Made by a program: the position numbers and the translations under genes. DNA of 64,000 nucleotides from Hoylesella nanceiensis DSM 19126 = JCM 15639 (GTDB lineage Bacteria > Bacteroidota > Bacteroidia > Bacteroidales > Bacteroidaceae): the NCBI RefSeq assembly GCF_000379965.1, contig NZ_KB904327.1, positions 372,001 through 436,000 of the forward strand, in the 5' to 3' direction. Position 1 is the first letter of the stretch. Each line of letters starts with the position of its first letter. Below, in pieces: positions 17,405 to 26,618 of this stretch. The notes under the pieces are model-generated. The model ran no database searches. It was not told the DNA's origin and was given only the letters and a program-made list of their open reading frames with translations.

Positions 17405-17445
17405 CAAGACTTTTACTTGGTATATAATATAAAAAAGACAACAAA

Positions 17446-19020
17446 ATGATACAGCAAAGCCCTAACATTTCTCCAAAGAAACCTAGCAAAAAGATGCGTT
17501 GGTGGCATAAATGGGGAGGATTATTCTTTACCTTTTTCCTACTAATGTTCTGCATTAGCGGTATAATACTCAACCATCGAAAAGCATTTTCCCCATTCGA
17601 TATTCCACGAAGCATTCTTCCTAAAGCCTATCATTACGACCATTGGAATTTAGGTGCAGTAAAGGGAGGACTTCAACTCAACAGCGATTCTGTTTTATTC
17701 TTTGGTTCTAATGGCATAGGTCTTTATTCCTCAAAAGCAGAAAGTTATACTTCTTTTAATGAAGGACTGAAAAATGGTGCAGACAATAGATTGATTATCA
17801 ATATTATTAAAACAAATAATAATACAATTATTGCATGTGCTAACTTTGATATTTATCAATTAGATATAAAGAAAAAGCAATGGATTTCACTATCTGAATA
17901 CCTTCCGATTGATGAACGTATAACCGATATTACAAGTGAAGGAAATAACCTTATCGTGCAAACTCGTTCACATCTATATGTTGCAGCCTACCCATTTACA
18001 AGTTTTAAACAAGTTACGATAAAGGCTCCTAACGATGAAAAGATTCAAAATGGTTTATTTAGAACGATATGGACCCTACATAGTGGTGAGCTATTTGGAT
18101 TGATAGGAAAATTATTTGTAGACCTTTTAGGACTCGTCGTGATTATTCTTTGTATTACGGGGCTTGTCATAACATTTTGTCCCAAGTTGATATCACTTAA
18201 TAAAAATAACCCTAGCAGAGTTCAAAAAAGCAGAAAGGGCTTTAATTTAGCAATGAAATGGCACAATAAAATTGGTGTTACGATGTTGGTTTTCTTACTC
18301 ATTCTTGCAATAACAGGAACCTTTCTTCGTCCGCCTTTGCTCATTCCCATTGTGAGAGTTAAGCATTCTCCAATTCCTTTTACAACCCAACACACCCCTA
18401 ATACATGGAACGATAAATTAAGAACCATTCGCTATGACAACGTCAATAAACAATGGTTGATTTACACTTCCGAGGGGTTCTTCCAGTTGAAGACCCTTAA
18501 TGATAGTCCTAAGCGCCTCGGTTCCGCTCCACCTGTAAGCTTTATGGGAGTTACAGTGCTTGAGCAACAAGATGCAAATAGATGGGTTGTAGGATCATTT
18601 AGCGGTTTATTTGAATGGAATATCCAAACAGGAGCAATACAAGACCTTTATGCAGGGGAACCTTTTTACAGCGTTTCGGCAGACGGAATTCCCACATTCA
18701 CCAACTCTGTAGCAGGCTATTATAAGCCAAAAGATAAAGAAGCAATTGTATTTGATTATGGAAGAGGTGCAGAAAACATCAATCTTGAGCCTACATTTAT
18801 ACGAATGCCACAAAGTTTTCATCAAGCAAGAATGTCATTATGGCACGTTGCTTTAGAAACACATGTGGGTAGAATATATTCATTCTTGCCTCAAATTATT
18901 GTAATGTTATTCATCTTCTTATCTGGAGTTTTCTTGATATCTGTTCTCATCTCAGGATATGTTGCATACAGAAAGATTCACAAGAAAAAATCAAGTAGAA
19001 AAGAAATACAGAATAAATAA
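17446..19020 (+). CDS. PepSY-domain transmembrane protein
   Basis: A 524-residue inner-membrane protein with four membrane segments: about 24-42 (LFFTFFLLMFCISGIIL), 225-245 (LFVDLLGLVVIILCITGLVI), 280-298 (IGVTMLVFLLILAITGTFL) and 483-505. The two WHKWGG / KWHNKIG motifs before helices 1 and 3 are typical of the PepSY-TM family, some members of which act as ferric or flavin-linked reductases. Soluble periplasmic parts at about 50-215 and 305-480 contain beta-strands but no motif I recognise. feoAB lies some 6 kb downstream, which fits an iron role but does not prove it. Confidence 0.8.
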   Translation: MIQQSPNISPKKPSKKMRWWHKWGGLFFTFFLLMFCISGIILNHRKAFSPFDIPRSILPKAYHYDHWNLGAVKGGLQLNSDSVLFFGSNGIGLYSSKAESYTSFNEGLKNGADNRLIINIIKTNNNTIIACANFDIYQLDIKKKQWISLSEYLPIDERITDITSEGNNLIVQTRSHLYVAAYPFTSFKQVTIKAPNDEKIQNGLFRTIWTLHSGELFGLIGKLFVDLLGLVVIILCITGLVITFCPKLISLNKNNPSRVQKSRKGFNLAMKWHNKIGVTMLVFLLILAITGTFLRPPLLIPIVRVKHSPIPFTTQHTPNTWNDKLRTIRYDNVNKQWLIYTSEGFFQLKTLNDSPKRLGSAPPVSFMGVTVLEQQDANRWVVGSFSGLFEWNIQTGAIQDLYAGEPFYSVSADGIPTFTNSVAGYYKPKDKEAIVFDYGRGAENINLEPTFIRMPQSFHQARMSLWHVALETHVGRIYSFLPQIIVMLFIFLSGVFLISVLISGYVAYRKIHKKKSSRKEIQNK

Positions 19021-19062
19021 TATGTCAAAACCAATACAGAAAGGCTGTTTCATGCTTTATAT

Positions 19063-19094
19063 TTTGGGCAAATGAAAATAAATGCCTACTTTTG
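19063..19094 (+). promoter_or_regulatory. Bacteroidetes promoter (TTTG-N20-TACTTTTG)
   Basis: TTTG at 19063-19066 and TACTTTTG at 19087-19094 are 20 bp apart, a full match to the Bacteroidetes -33/-7 pair. It would start transcription near 19100, some 50 bases before the coiled-coil gene at 19151, and probably serves the whole export cluster to 24945. Confidence 0.7.
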
Positions 19095-19150
19095 CGACTG
19101 TTGTTTTACATCAAATAATATTACATTAAATAATTCAAAACTATCTAGAT

Positions 19151-20026
19151 ATGAATAAAAAGATTATTATTCCATTGATTTTATTAGTATGTATCCTTGC
19201 AGGTGGAGTGATATACTTATACACTTCGCTAGCAGAACAACAAAAACAAGCTCAAAATATGCAAGAATTAGCAGAGCTTGATAAAAAGGAAATGGAAAAC
19301 GAGTATCAACAATTTGCCAACCAATATGGTGAAATGCGTGCTCAAATTAGCAACGACTCTATTGTCGCTCAACTAACTGCTGAACAAGAAAAAACTCAAC
19401 GTTTGCTTGATGAACTTAAACAAGTGAAAAGCGATGATATAAAAGAAATTACCAGATTAAAGAAAGAACTTGCTACGGTTCGTGCCGTTCTTCGTAGCTA
19501 TGTTATGGAAATTGACTCTTTAAATAGACTCAACCAAAATCTAACTGCAGAGAATGTTCGTGTTAAAGGACAATATGAAGAGGCAACAAAGCAGATTGAA
19601 GGTTTAAATACTGAAAAGGCTTCATTATCTCAAAAGGTTGCTATTGCGGCTCAATTAGACGCTATTGGTATTTCTGCAACAGGTTTAAATAAACACGGAA
19701 AGCCAACAAACAAGCTAAATAAGTGCAAAACACTACAAGTTAACTTTAGTATTGCAAAGAATGTTACAGCACCAGGAGGAACCAAAACTATTTATGTTAG
19801 AATCACATCTCCCACTGGTAGTGTTGTAGGTAATGAGGGAACCTTCTCTTATGAGAACAGAGATATTCAATGTTCAATGAAGAAAACAATTGAATATAAT
19901 GGTTTAGAAACTCCAATATCAATGTATTGGAACGTTAATCAAACCCTTACTGCAGGAACATACCAAGTTAGTATCTTTGCAGATGGCAATATGATTGGTT
20001 CAAGAAGCTTCACTTTAAATGATTAA
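19151..20026 (+). CDS. Membrane-anchored coiled-coil protein
   Basis: A 291-residue protein. An N-terminal hydrophobic helix (IIIPLILLVCILAGGVIYLY, residues 5-24) anchors it. A long coiled coil follows at about 30-165, rich in E, Q, K and L (AELDKKEMENEYQQF, LDELKQVKSDDIKEITRL). The C-terminal third (about 185-291) is beta-rich (IYVRITSPTGSVVGNEGTF, GTYQVSIFADGNMIGSRSF), like a small Ig-type fold. It directly precedes the tolC-like gene and shares its promoter. The layout suggests a periplasmic adaptor or spacer, but no known function can be assigned. Confidence 0.7.
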   Translation: MNKKIIIPLILLVCILAGGVIYLYTSLAEQQKQAQNMQELAELDKKEMENEYQQFANQYGEMRAQISNDSIVAQLTAEQEKTQRLLDELKQVKSDDIKEITRLKKELATVRAVLRSYVMEIDSLNRLNQNLTAENVRVKGQYEEATKQIEGLNTEKASLSQKVAIAAQLDAIGISATGLNKHGKPTNKLNKCKTLQVNFSIAKNVTAPGGTKTIYVRITSPTGSVVGNEGTFSYENRDIQCSMKKTIEYNGLETPISMYWNVNQTLTAGTYQVSIFADGNMIGSRSFTLND

Positions 20027-20036
20027 TATATTCAGG

Positions 20037-21530
20037 ATGAAATTAAGAAAAACCATTAGTTTGGTTGCAATAACATTCGTCTCAACAGCAATATCAGCAC
20101 AAGAAACGCTGTCTTTAGCCTCTTGTAGGGATCTAGCTATTAAGAATAACCATCAACTTCAGATAGCAAAGACAAAGCAAGATATTGCAACCAACATGCG
20201 AAAAACTGCCCAAACAAAGTATCTACCACATGTAGATGTTGTTGGAGGCTACACTTTAACGAGTAAAGAAGTATCGCTATTAAATAACGATCAAAAGGCT
20301 TTGTTACAGAATTTAGGTTCTACTATAAGTGGAAGTCTTAATTCAAATCTCACCTCTTTACTAACTGGTTTAGCCCAAAGTGGGGCTATTACTCCACAAA
20401 TGGCTCAACAATTAGGAGGTTTATCACAACAAGTTGGACAATCACTTACACAGTTTGGGAATCAAGCAGGAGCTCATTTAGTTGACGTTTTTCGTACTGA
20501 TACAAGAAACTTATGGACTGGTGCTGTTGTAGTTAAGCAACCTATATATATGGGAGGAGCCATAACTGCAGCTAATAAGTTAGGAAAAATAAGCGAAGAG
20601 CTAGCAAGTAACAACATAGATGCTACCGTTCAAAATACAATTTATGAGGTAGATAAAACCTACTGGCTGGTGGTTTCGCTCAAACAAAAGCAGAATCTTG
20701 CAAAAAGTTATCTTCATTTAGTAGAGAAACTCAATGAAGATGTACACAAAATGATTAAAGAAGGCGTTGCAACAAGGGCTAATGGACTGAAAGTTGACGT
20801 GAAAGTGAATGAGGCAGAGATGCAAGTTCTACAAGTAGAAAATGGTCTTTCACTTGCAAAAATGCTTTTATGTCAGCTCTGTGGCTTACCTGTTGATTCT
20901 CCAATAACACTCGAAGACGAAAATAAAGAGAACCTTTCTTCTTCAACTGTATCTAAAGATATTTCAGTAGAAGAGGCCTTTTATCATCGTCCTGAGTTGA
21001 GAATGCTACAAAACAACTTTGATATCTCAGTACAAAAAACAAAAATTACGAAGTCTGCTTACCTCCCTCAAGTTGCATTAACGGGTGGTTATCTCATCTC
21101 TAACCCTAGTGTTTTCAACGGATTTCAAAAGAAATTCAGTGGCGTTTGGAATGTAGGAGTACTTGTAAAGGTTCCTGTTTGGAGTTGGTCGGAAGGTGTT
21201 TATAAAACAAGAGCAAGTGAAGCTGCAAGTAGAGTTGCAGCTCTTGAATTAAAAGAAGCTAAAGAAAAGATTAGTCTTCAAATAACTCAAAGCAGATATA
21301 AACTGAATGAAGCAAACAAAAGACTTGCTGTTGCTTTAAAAAACATCACCAATGCCGATGAAAACCTTCGCTGTGCCAATCTTGGTTTCAAAGAAGGAGT
21401 GATGGAAACTACCGATGTTATGGCTGCACAAACAGCATGGCAACAAGCACAAACAATGAAAATTGAAGCAGAAATTGAAGTAAAATTAGCCCAGGTAAAC
21501 CTACAAAAGGCACTTGGTTTATTAAAATAA
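20037..21530 (+). CDS. TolC-family outer membrane efflux protein
   Basis: Outer-membrane channel of a tripartite exporter. I choose the ATG at 20037, which gives a clean signal peptide (MKLRKTISLVAITFVSTAISA, cleaved before Q); a frame from 20019 adds only six residues and overlaps the upstream stop. Two internally related halves show the family pattern of long helices, LASCRDLAIKNNHQLQIAKT at the start and AYLPQVALTGGY in the second half. There is an unusual Gly/Gln/Leu-rich insert at about residues 90-150 (QLGGLSQQVGQSLTQFGNQA). The next gene is its HlyD partner, 15 bp away. Confidence 0.9.
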   Translation: MKLRKTISLVAITFVSTAISAQETLSLASCRDLAIKNNHQLQIAKTKQDIATNMRKTAQTKYLPHVDVVGGYTLTSKEVSLLNNDQKALLQNLGSTISGSLNSNLTSLLTGLAQSGAITPQMAQQLGGLSQQVGQSLTQFGNQAGAHLVDVFRTDTRNLWTGAVVVKQPIYMGGAITAANKLGKISEELASNNIDATVQNTIYEVDKTYWLVVSLKQKQNLAKSYLHLVEKLNEDVHKMIKEGVATRANGLKVDVKVNEAEMQVLQVENGLSLAKMLLCQLCGLPVDSPITLEDENKENLSSSTVSKDISVEEAFYHRPELRMLQNNFDISVQKTKITKSAYLPQVALTGGYLISNPSVFNGFQKKFSGVWNVGVLVKVPVWSWSEGVYKTRASEAASRVAALELKEAKEKISLQITQSRYKLNEANKRLAVALKNITNADENLRCANLGFKEGVMETTDVMAAQTAWQQAQTMKIEAEIEVKLAQVNLQKALGLLK

Positions 21531-21545
21531 ATAAAGAAAAAAGCA

Positions 21546-22526
21546 ATGAAAGGTCAAAAAAAATATATGTTCGTATCCTTGTTAACCTTTATCGTTGTAG
21601 TTGTTTTAACTGCAGTGATTGGTTTTATTGCATTTGGAAAAGAACCCGAAGTTATTCAAGGTCAAATCGAAGTATCTGAATATCGTGTTTCATCTAAGCT
21701 CCCTGGACGTATAGTTGAATTGAGAGTTAAAGAAGGAGACTTTGTCCGTAAGGGAGATACCCTTGCCATTTTAGAAGTACCTGAAATCGAAGCACAACGC
21801 AAGGCTGCTGATGCTGGAGTTGCTGCGTCTGCTGCTTTCAATACAATAACAGATAAAGGAGCACGTAAGGAACAAATACAAGGAGCTTACCAATTATGGC
21901 AACAGGCTCAAGTTGCACAAGAAATTACAAAGAAATCCTATACAAGAGCTCAAAACTTGTTTGACGAAGGTGTTATAACTGCTCAAAAACGAGATGAGGC
22001 TTATGCTGCTTATAAGGCTGCTGAAGCTGCAGTTCTTGCAGCAAAGAGCCAATATGACCTAGCAAAGAACGGTGCAAGAGCAGAAGAAAAGGAAATCACA
22101 AGAGAGAAAGTAAAAATCGCTCAAAGCTCAGCTGACGCTGCTCATTCACTTCAAAAGGAGACTGTTCAGATTGCACAATACGACGGAGAGATTAGCGAAA
22201 TCTATCCTAAAGTGGGCGAATTAGTTGGAACAGGCTCTCCAATCATGAGTATTGCTATCTTAAAAGAGATGTGGGGTACATTCAATGTCAGAGAAGACCA
22301 ACTCCAAGACCTCTCTATGAATTCTAAATTTAAGGTCTTTATTCCAGCATTTAACAAAGAGGTTACTATGCAAACCTATTACTTAAAGGATCAAGGAAGC
22401 TATGCAGCATGGCGTGCAACCAAAGCTTCTGGCCAATATGATTTAAAGACTTTCGAAGTGAAAGCACGTTTCGTTGATAACATTTCGGGTGTTCGTCCAG
22501 GTATGTCACTCGTTATTAAGCGATAA
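21546..22526 (+). CDS. HlyD-family membrane fusion protein
   Basis: A 326-residue periplasmic adaptor. It has one N-terminal membrane helix (about 8-29) and a lipoyl-type half (VSEYRVSSKLPGRIVELRVKEGDFVRKGDTLAIL). A helical hairpin at about 78-195 contains the usual alanine-rich coiled coil (AAYKAAEAAVLAAKSQYDLA). Then come the second lipoyl half (GEISEIYPKVGELVGTGSPI) and a beta-barrel. It should link the TolC channel to the two permeases directly downstream. Confidence 0.9.
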   Translation: MKGQKKYMFVSLLTFIVVVVLTAVIGFIAFGKEPEVIQGQIEVSEYRVSSKLPGRIVELRVKEGDFVRKGDTLAILEVPEIEAQRKAADAGVAASAAFNTITDKGARKEQIQGAYQLWQQAQVAQEITKKSYTRAQNLFDEGVITAQKRDEAYAAYKAAEAAVLAAKSQYDLAKNGARAEEKEITREKVKIAQSSADAAHSLQKETVQIAQYDGEISEIYPKVGELVGTGSPIMSIAILKEMWGTFNVREDQLQDLSMNSKFKVFIPAFNKEVTMQTYYLKDQGSYAAWRATKASGQYDLKTFEVKARFVDNISGVRPGMSLVIKR

Positions 22527-22562
22527 ACGGCAGTATTTCTATTGAATTAATGTTGCATTAGT

Positions 22563-23741
22563 GTGAAATCAGATAATTGCTTTAAAGCTCTTCAAAGAGT
22601 CATTTTATATCAAATAGATAAGATGATTCACAATAAGATTTACTTATTGTGCACTATTGTCTTCCCTTTATTTGTAATTGTTTTCTTTACGAGTGTGATG
22701 CAAAAAGGACTTCCTTCGAAGCTCCCTATTGCTGTTGTTGATCAAGATAACTCAGCAACAACACGCAAGCTTGCACGTACTCTGAACACAATTCAAGAAG
22801 TGGAAGTCGTTAATCGCTATGCAACCCCTCTAGAAGCACGCAAAGCAATGCAAGAAGGATCTATCTATGGATATTTCTATTTCCCACCTAAGACAACACA
22901 ATCACTAGTGGCTGCCAAGCAACCTAAAGTGTCGTTTTATTATAATTCGAGTTACTATCTTGCTGGCTCGTTCTCTTTTAAAGCAATGAGAACAATGACT
23001 GTATTGGCTAATGCCTCTGCTGGTTCGGCTAAATTAACGGCTTTAGGATACACACAAAAACAGATAAAGGCTGTTTTACAACCCATTGTTATCGACACAC
23101 ACATCATCAATAACCCTACAATGGACTACAGTGTGTACCTCAATACCACGTTTATTCCTGCTTGTATTGGTATCTTTATTCTATTAATAACCGTATTCTC
23201 GCTCGGTAAAGAAATAAAAGACAGAACCACAAAAAGATGGTATAGACTGGCAGGAGATAACTTTAGAATTGCATTATTAGGTAAAATGATCCCTCAAACC
23301 ATTTTGTTTTGCGGAATAGCCATTATTTATACCACCGTATTATATGCTTATCTAGATTTCCCATACGCTTGTAATGCATTCACATTATATGCTAATGCCA
23401 TTTTATTTGTATTGGCTTCGCAGGGATTAGGACTCTTTTTCTTCTTCCTATTCCCCACCCTTCGCATGTCAATGAGTATGTGTTCTCTATGGGCTATGCT
23501 TAGTTTCTCTATCAGTGGCTTTACTTTTCCAATAGAAGCAATGGATGCTCCATTCCAAGCTTTTGCTTGGTTGTTCCCCGTTAGACATCATTTCAGTATA
23601 TATCAAATGGTTGTTTTGAATGGATATCCCATTCATTATGCATGGAGTCATTATTTAGCTCTCATCATATTTACGCTTTTACCAATTAGTATTCTTCCCA
23701 AATTAAAGAACATTTTACTTACTTATAAATATATTGCGTAG
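22563..23741 (+). CDS. ABC-2 type transporter permease, first of pair
   Basis: A 392-residue permease of the YbhS/YhgE-like ABC-2 class: one helix near the N-terminus (about 28-46), a large extracytoplasmic domain (about 50-200, IAVVDQDNSATTRKLARTL) and five or six helices at the C-terminus. The start is GTG at 22563; a stop lies five codons upstream in frame and the next ATG (residue 21) would cut off the usual cytosolic lead helix. The final segment is positively charged. It overlaps the next permease frame, but that gene's ATG lies 4 bases beyond this stop. No ATPase gene is adjacent. Confidence 0.88.
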   Translation: MKSDNCFKALQRVILYQIDKMIHNKIYLLCTIVFPLFVIVFFTSVMQKGLPSKLPIAVVDQDNSATTRKLARTLNTIQEVEVVNRYATPLEARKAMQEGSIYGYFYFPPKTTQSLVAAKQPKVSFYYNSSYYLAGSFSFKAMRTMTVLANASAGSAKLTALGYTQKQIKAVLQPIVIDTHIINNPTMDYSVYLNTTFIPACIGIFILLITVFSLGKEIKDRTTKRWYRLAGDNFRIALLGKMIPQTILFCGIAIIYTTVLYAYLDFPYACNAFTLYANAILFVLASQGLGLFFFFLFPTLRMSMSMCSLWAMLSFSISGFTFPIEAMDAPFQAFAWLFPVRHHFSIYQMVVLNGYPIHYAWSHYLALIIFTLLPISILPKLKNILLTYKYIA

Positions 23742-23745
23742 GACA

Positions 23746-24945
23746 ATGAGTAGAAAAAAGCATAAGAACGACTTACGTACTTTTATACATTTCCTATTTG
23801 AATGTATAAAGCATGAGATACAAACAATAATGAAAGATGGTGGAGTGGTTATGTTCTTTATCATCGTTCCTATTGCATATCCCATTTTATATTCGTGGAT
23901 GTATAACAATGAAGGAGTGAAAGAAGTTCCTACTGTCTTTGTAGATCAATCTCATAGTTTCCTTAGTAGAACCTTTATTCGTAATTGCGATGCTACCGAT
24001 GGTATTAAGGTTGTTAAGGTTGTTAGCTCCTTAAATGACGCACAAGAGCTACAAAGACAACAAGAATGTCATGCTATTGTTCTGCTTCCTGAAAACTTTG
24101 CTCAACAAATTAACCGTGGAGAGCAAGGTACAGTGTTGTTTTACGCTGATTTAAGTGGTATGTTTTACTACAAAGGAGTGTACTCTGCCCTTACTGATGT
24201 ATCATTAGAAATAGGTAAAGACATTAAGATTTCAAGAATGAAGACCTATACAGATAAAGATGAAAGCATAGCTTCATCTCCTTTAGAGTATGAGTCTGTT
24301 TCACTATTCAACCCACAAAATGGATATGGAACATTTATTTTGCCAGCGGTATTAATTCTTATCATTCAACAAACAATGATTCTTGGAGTTGGAATGTTGT
24401 CGGGTACAAGACATGAAAGACGAGTATATACAGGAAGAATTATCACTAAAAGAACTGTTATAGGTGGCTTTGCTAACACTTTAGGTAGATCTTTCTCTTA
24501 TTTCTTTATCTACATTGCTACCACAGCATACACCCTTTTACTCATTCCACATATATTTAAATTAGTACAACTTGCAGATAGTTCAACCCTTATACCCTTC
24601 CTTTTGCCCTATCTTTTGTCTGTAACATTCTTCTCAATGTTAATATCTAGATTCGTAAAAGAAAGGGAAAGTATTATACTTTTAATGGTATTTACTTCTA
24701 TGCCATTCTTATTGCTATCTGGAATATCATGGCCTACAAATGCACTACCAGGTTTTTGGAAAGTCATTTCATGGTGTATACCCTCAACATTTGGTATCAA
24801 TGGCTTTGTAAAGATAAATTCTTTAGGAGCAAATCTCAATGATATCCGTCCAGAACTCATTGCGTTATGGTCTCAAGTGGTGGTATACTTCATCATAAAT
24901 ATAGCCATACAGCTATTTATGCCTCGAAAGACTACCAAGAAATAG
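23746..24945 (+). CDS. ABC-2 type transporter permease, second of pair
   Basis: A 399-residue paralogue of the preceding permease with the same plan: helix 1 at about 40-57 (GGVVMFFIIVPIAYPILYSW), an extracytoplasmic domain with PTVFVDQSHSFLSRTF, and five C-terminal helices. I place the start at the ATG at 23746, preceded by AGGA; the frame opens at a TTG four codons upstream but that would overlap the first permease. The two permeases probably form a heterodimer. The family normally pairs with an ATP-binding subunit, absent here. Confidence 0.88.
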   Translation: MSRKKHKNDLRTFIHFLFECIKHEIQTIMKDGGVVMFFIIVPIAYPILYSWMYNNEGVKEVPTVFVDQSHSFLSRTFIRNCDATDGIKVVKVVSSLNDAQELQRQQECHAIVLLPENFAQQINRGEQGTVLFYADLSGMFYYKGVYSALTDVSLEIGKDIKISRMKTYTDKDESIASSPLEYESVSLFNPQNGYGTFILPAVLILIIQQTMILGVGMLSGTRHERRVYTGRIITKRTVIGGFANTLGRSFSYFFIYIATTAYTLLLIPHIFKLVQLADSSTLIPFLLPYLLSVTFFSMLISRFVKERESIILLMVFTSMPFLLLSGISWPTNALPGFWKVISWCIPSTFGINGFVKINSLGANLNDIRPELIALWSQVVVYFIINIAIQLFMPRKTTKK

Positions 24946-24997
24946 GTATTTTGATATACAACTCTTTCATTTTTTATTCAAAACAATAATAAATACC

Positions 24998-25005
24998 TAT
25001 CTTTG
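24998..25005 (+). promoter_or_regulatory. Bacteroidetes -7 promoter element for feoAB
   Basis: TATCTTTG matches TAnnTTTG. It lies 101 bases before the feoA start, leaving a leader of about 95 bases. The expected -33 TTTG is not clear. I see no obvious Fur-box palindrome in the leader by eye. Confidence 0.5.
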
Positions 25006-25043
25006 CATAAGTATATCTGTTATCGTTCTAAAGAAAATAGAAG

Positions 25044-25094
25044 ATGCAGAAAGTAGATAAAGAGTCATTGGAAGTTATACAGCCAATAGACTAA
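25044..25094 (+). other. Possible 16-codon leader ORF upstream of feoAB
   Basis: ATG at 25044, a 16-residue peptide (MQKVDKESLEVIQPID), and a TAA at 25092-25094, 12 bases before the feoA start. It is in the same frame as feoA. It is preceded by a purine-rich AATAGAAG. It could be a translated leader, a vestige of a longer N-terminus, or chance. Confidence 0.25.
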
Positions 25095-25106
25095 GTTCTT
25101 TACATT

Positions 25107-26558
25107 ATGAGATTAGCAGACTTAAAGACTGGAGAAAAAGGTATCATCATAAAAGTCGTAGGACACGGTAGTTTTAGAAAGCGAATAATAGAAATGGGCT
25201 TCATCAAAGGAAAAGAAGTTGAAGTTCTTTTAAATGCTCCTCTACAAGATCCCGTCAAATATCGTGTTATGGGCTATGAGGTTTCATTGCGTCGTAATGA
25301 AGCTAAAATGATTCAAATTGTTACTGAAGAAGAGCAAAATATAAGTTCTTTAGAGAATAAAAAAGAAGAGCTTAATAAAGAAGAACACAAGAGTCTCGAG
25401 CCACAAAAAACCTTAGAGCACTCTGAGGACAACTCTCTTGCGTCTAAAGTAAAGCAAGAACGTCGTCAAATAAACATTGCTTTAGTGGGTAACCCTAACT
25501 GTGGTAAGACTTCATTATTTAACTTTGCATCTGGCGCTCACGAACGAGTTGGAAACTATTCGGGCGTTACTGTTGATGCAAAAGAAGGTAAAGCTTTTTT
25601 TGAAGGTTATCAATTTAATATCGTAGACCTACCTGGAACATATAGTTTATCAGCCTATTCGCCAGAGGAGCTTTATGTAAGAAAGCAGTTAATTGAAGAA
25701 ACTCCAGACGTTATTATCAATATATTAGACTCAAGTAACTTAGAAAGAAACTTGTATCTCACCACTCAACTCATTGATTTGAACCTAAGAATGGTATGCG
25801 CCCTTAATATGTATGACGAGGCAGAGAAGAGAGGTGATAACATAGATTATAAGCACTTAGGAAGTCTACTTGGCGTTCCTATGGTTCCAACTGTATTTAC
25901 TTCGGGACGAGGAGTTAAAAAGCTATTTCACATTATCATCAACACTTTTGAGGGAGCCGATTACTTAGACGACAAAGGACACCTGAATAAAGAAGTTGCA
26001 AAGGAAATAAAAGAGTGGCACGATACTTATCATTCTTCTAAACCTCATCACGAACATGATGAAGACTTTGCATCAGGCGAAATCCCAAAGAATGTTACTT
26101 CTAAGCATATTCATATCAACTATGGTCAGAATCTCGAAGAAGGCATAAGTAAAATACAGCAAGAACTAAAACAAGATGATGATATTAGGTACTTGTATTC
26201 AACTCGATATCTTGCTATAAAACTATTAGAACAAGACAAAGAGGTTGAAGAATATATCACCAAGACAGCAGCAAACAGCAATAAGATTATTCAGCTAAGA
26301 GATAATATTAGCAAGAATGTTGCCAGTGAACTTCATGAAGATAGCGAAACTGCTATCATGGATGCGAAGTATGCTTTCATTCATGATATACTGCAAAAAT
26401 CAAACTATAAAATAGGAAAAAAGGAAAATACCTATAACTTAACGCATAAGATTGACCACATTATAACTAACAAATGGGTTGGAATTCCTATCTTCATTGC
26501 TATTCTTTGGCTGATGTTCCAAACCACCTTCACGCTTGGTCAATATCCTATGGACTGA
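25107..26558 (+). pseudogene. feoB: feoAB 5' part: FeoA plus FeoB G-domain, ended by in-frame TGA
   Basis: The frame encodes FeoA (residues 1-75, SH3-like) fused through a charged linker to FeoB. The FeoB GTPase is intact: G1 GNPNCGKTS at about 128-137, G3 DLPGTYSLSAYS, G4 NMYDEAE. It continues into the first FeoB membrane helix (GIPIFIAILWLMFQTTFTLG) and stops at TGA 26556-26558 after QYPMD. Reading on in the same frame gives LEEGINLLGGFLTSSIEDGP and then the rest of FeoB without another stop, so one codon (probably TGG for Trp) has become TGA. Intact FeoAB is the inner-membrane ferrous-iron transporter. As read, this product lacks almost the whole permease. Confidence 0.85.
26556..26558 (+). 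other. In-frame TGA interrupting feoAB
   Basis: The TGA sits between QYPMD and LEEGINLLGG, both parts of the continuous FeoB sequence in one reading frame, with no shift. Other genes here end in TGA (for example at 40826, 59785 and 60402), so the codon is a normal stop in this genome. A single-base TGG to TGA change would explain it. Confidence 0.85.
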
Positions 26559-26618
26559 TTAGAAGAAGGAATTAACCTACTTGGAGGATTCTTAACTAGT
26601 TCTATAGAAGACGGACCA

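Larger units (their letters stand above)
16497..17445. other. 949-bp AT-rich intergenic region between divergent transcription units
   Basis: This is the longest non-coding stretch in the window. I find the moxR -7 element near its left end, an array of 22-bp repeats at 16994-17083, a C/T-rich stretch at about 17080-17130, and a TAAATTTG -7 element for the PepSY gene near its right end. No open frame with protein-like composition, tRNA or clear terminator is visible. The stretch 16540-16980 is almost only A and T with nothing I can name. Confidence 0.6.

Noticed and set aside
16497-17445. Replication origin or mobile-element scar in the long gap
   Set aside because: I see no DnaA-box cluster, no terminal inverted repeats or target duplication and no dnaA-type gene nearby; the repeat array and promoters are the only structure.
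26556-26558. Selenocysteine or reassigned TGA in feoAB
   Set aside because: TGA ends several intact genes here, the site is not a catalytic redox position, and no selenocysteine insertion hairpin is obvious after it; a point mutation or error is simpler.
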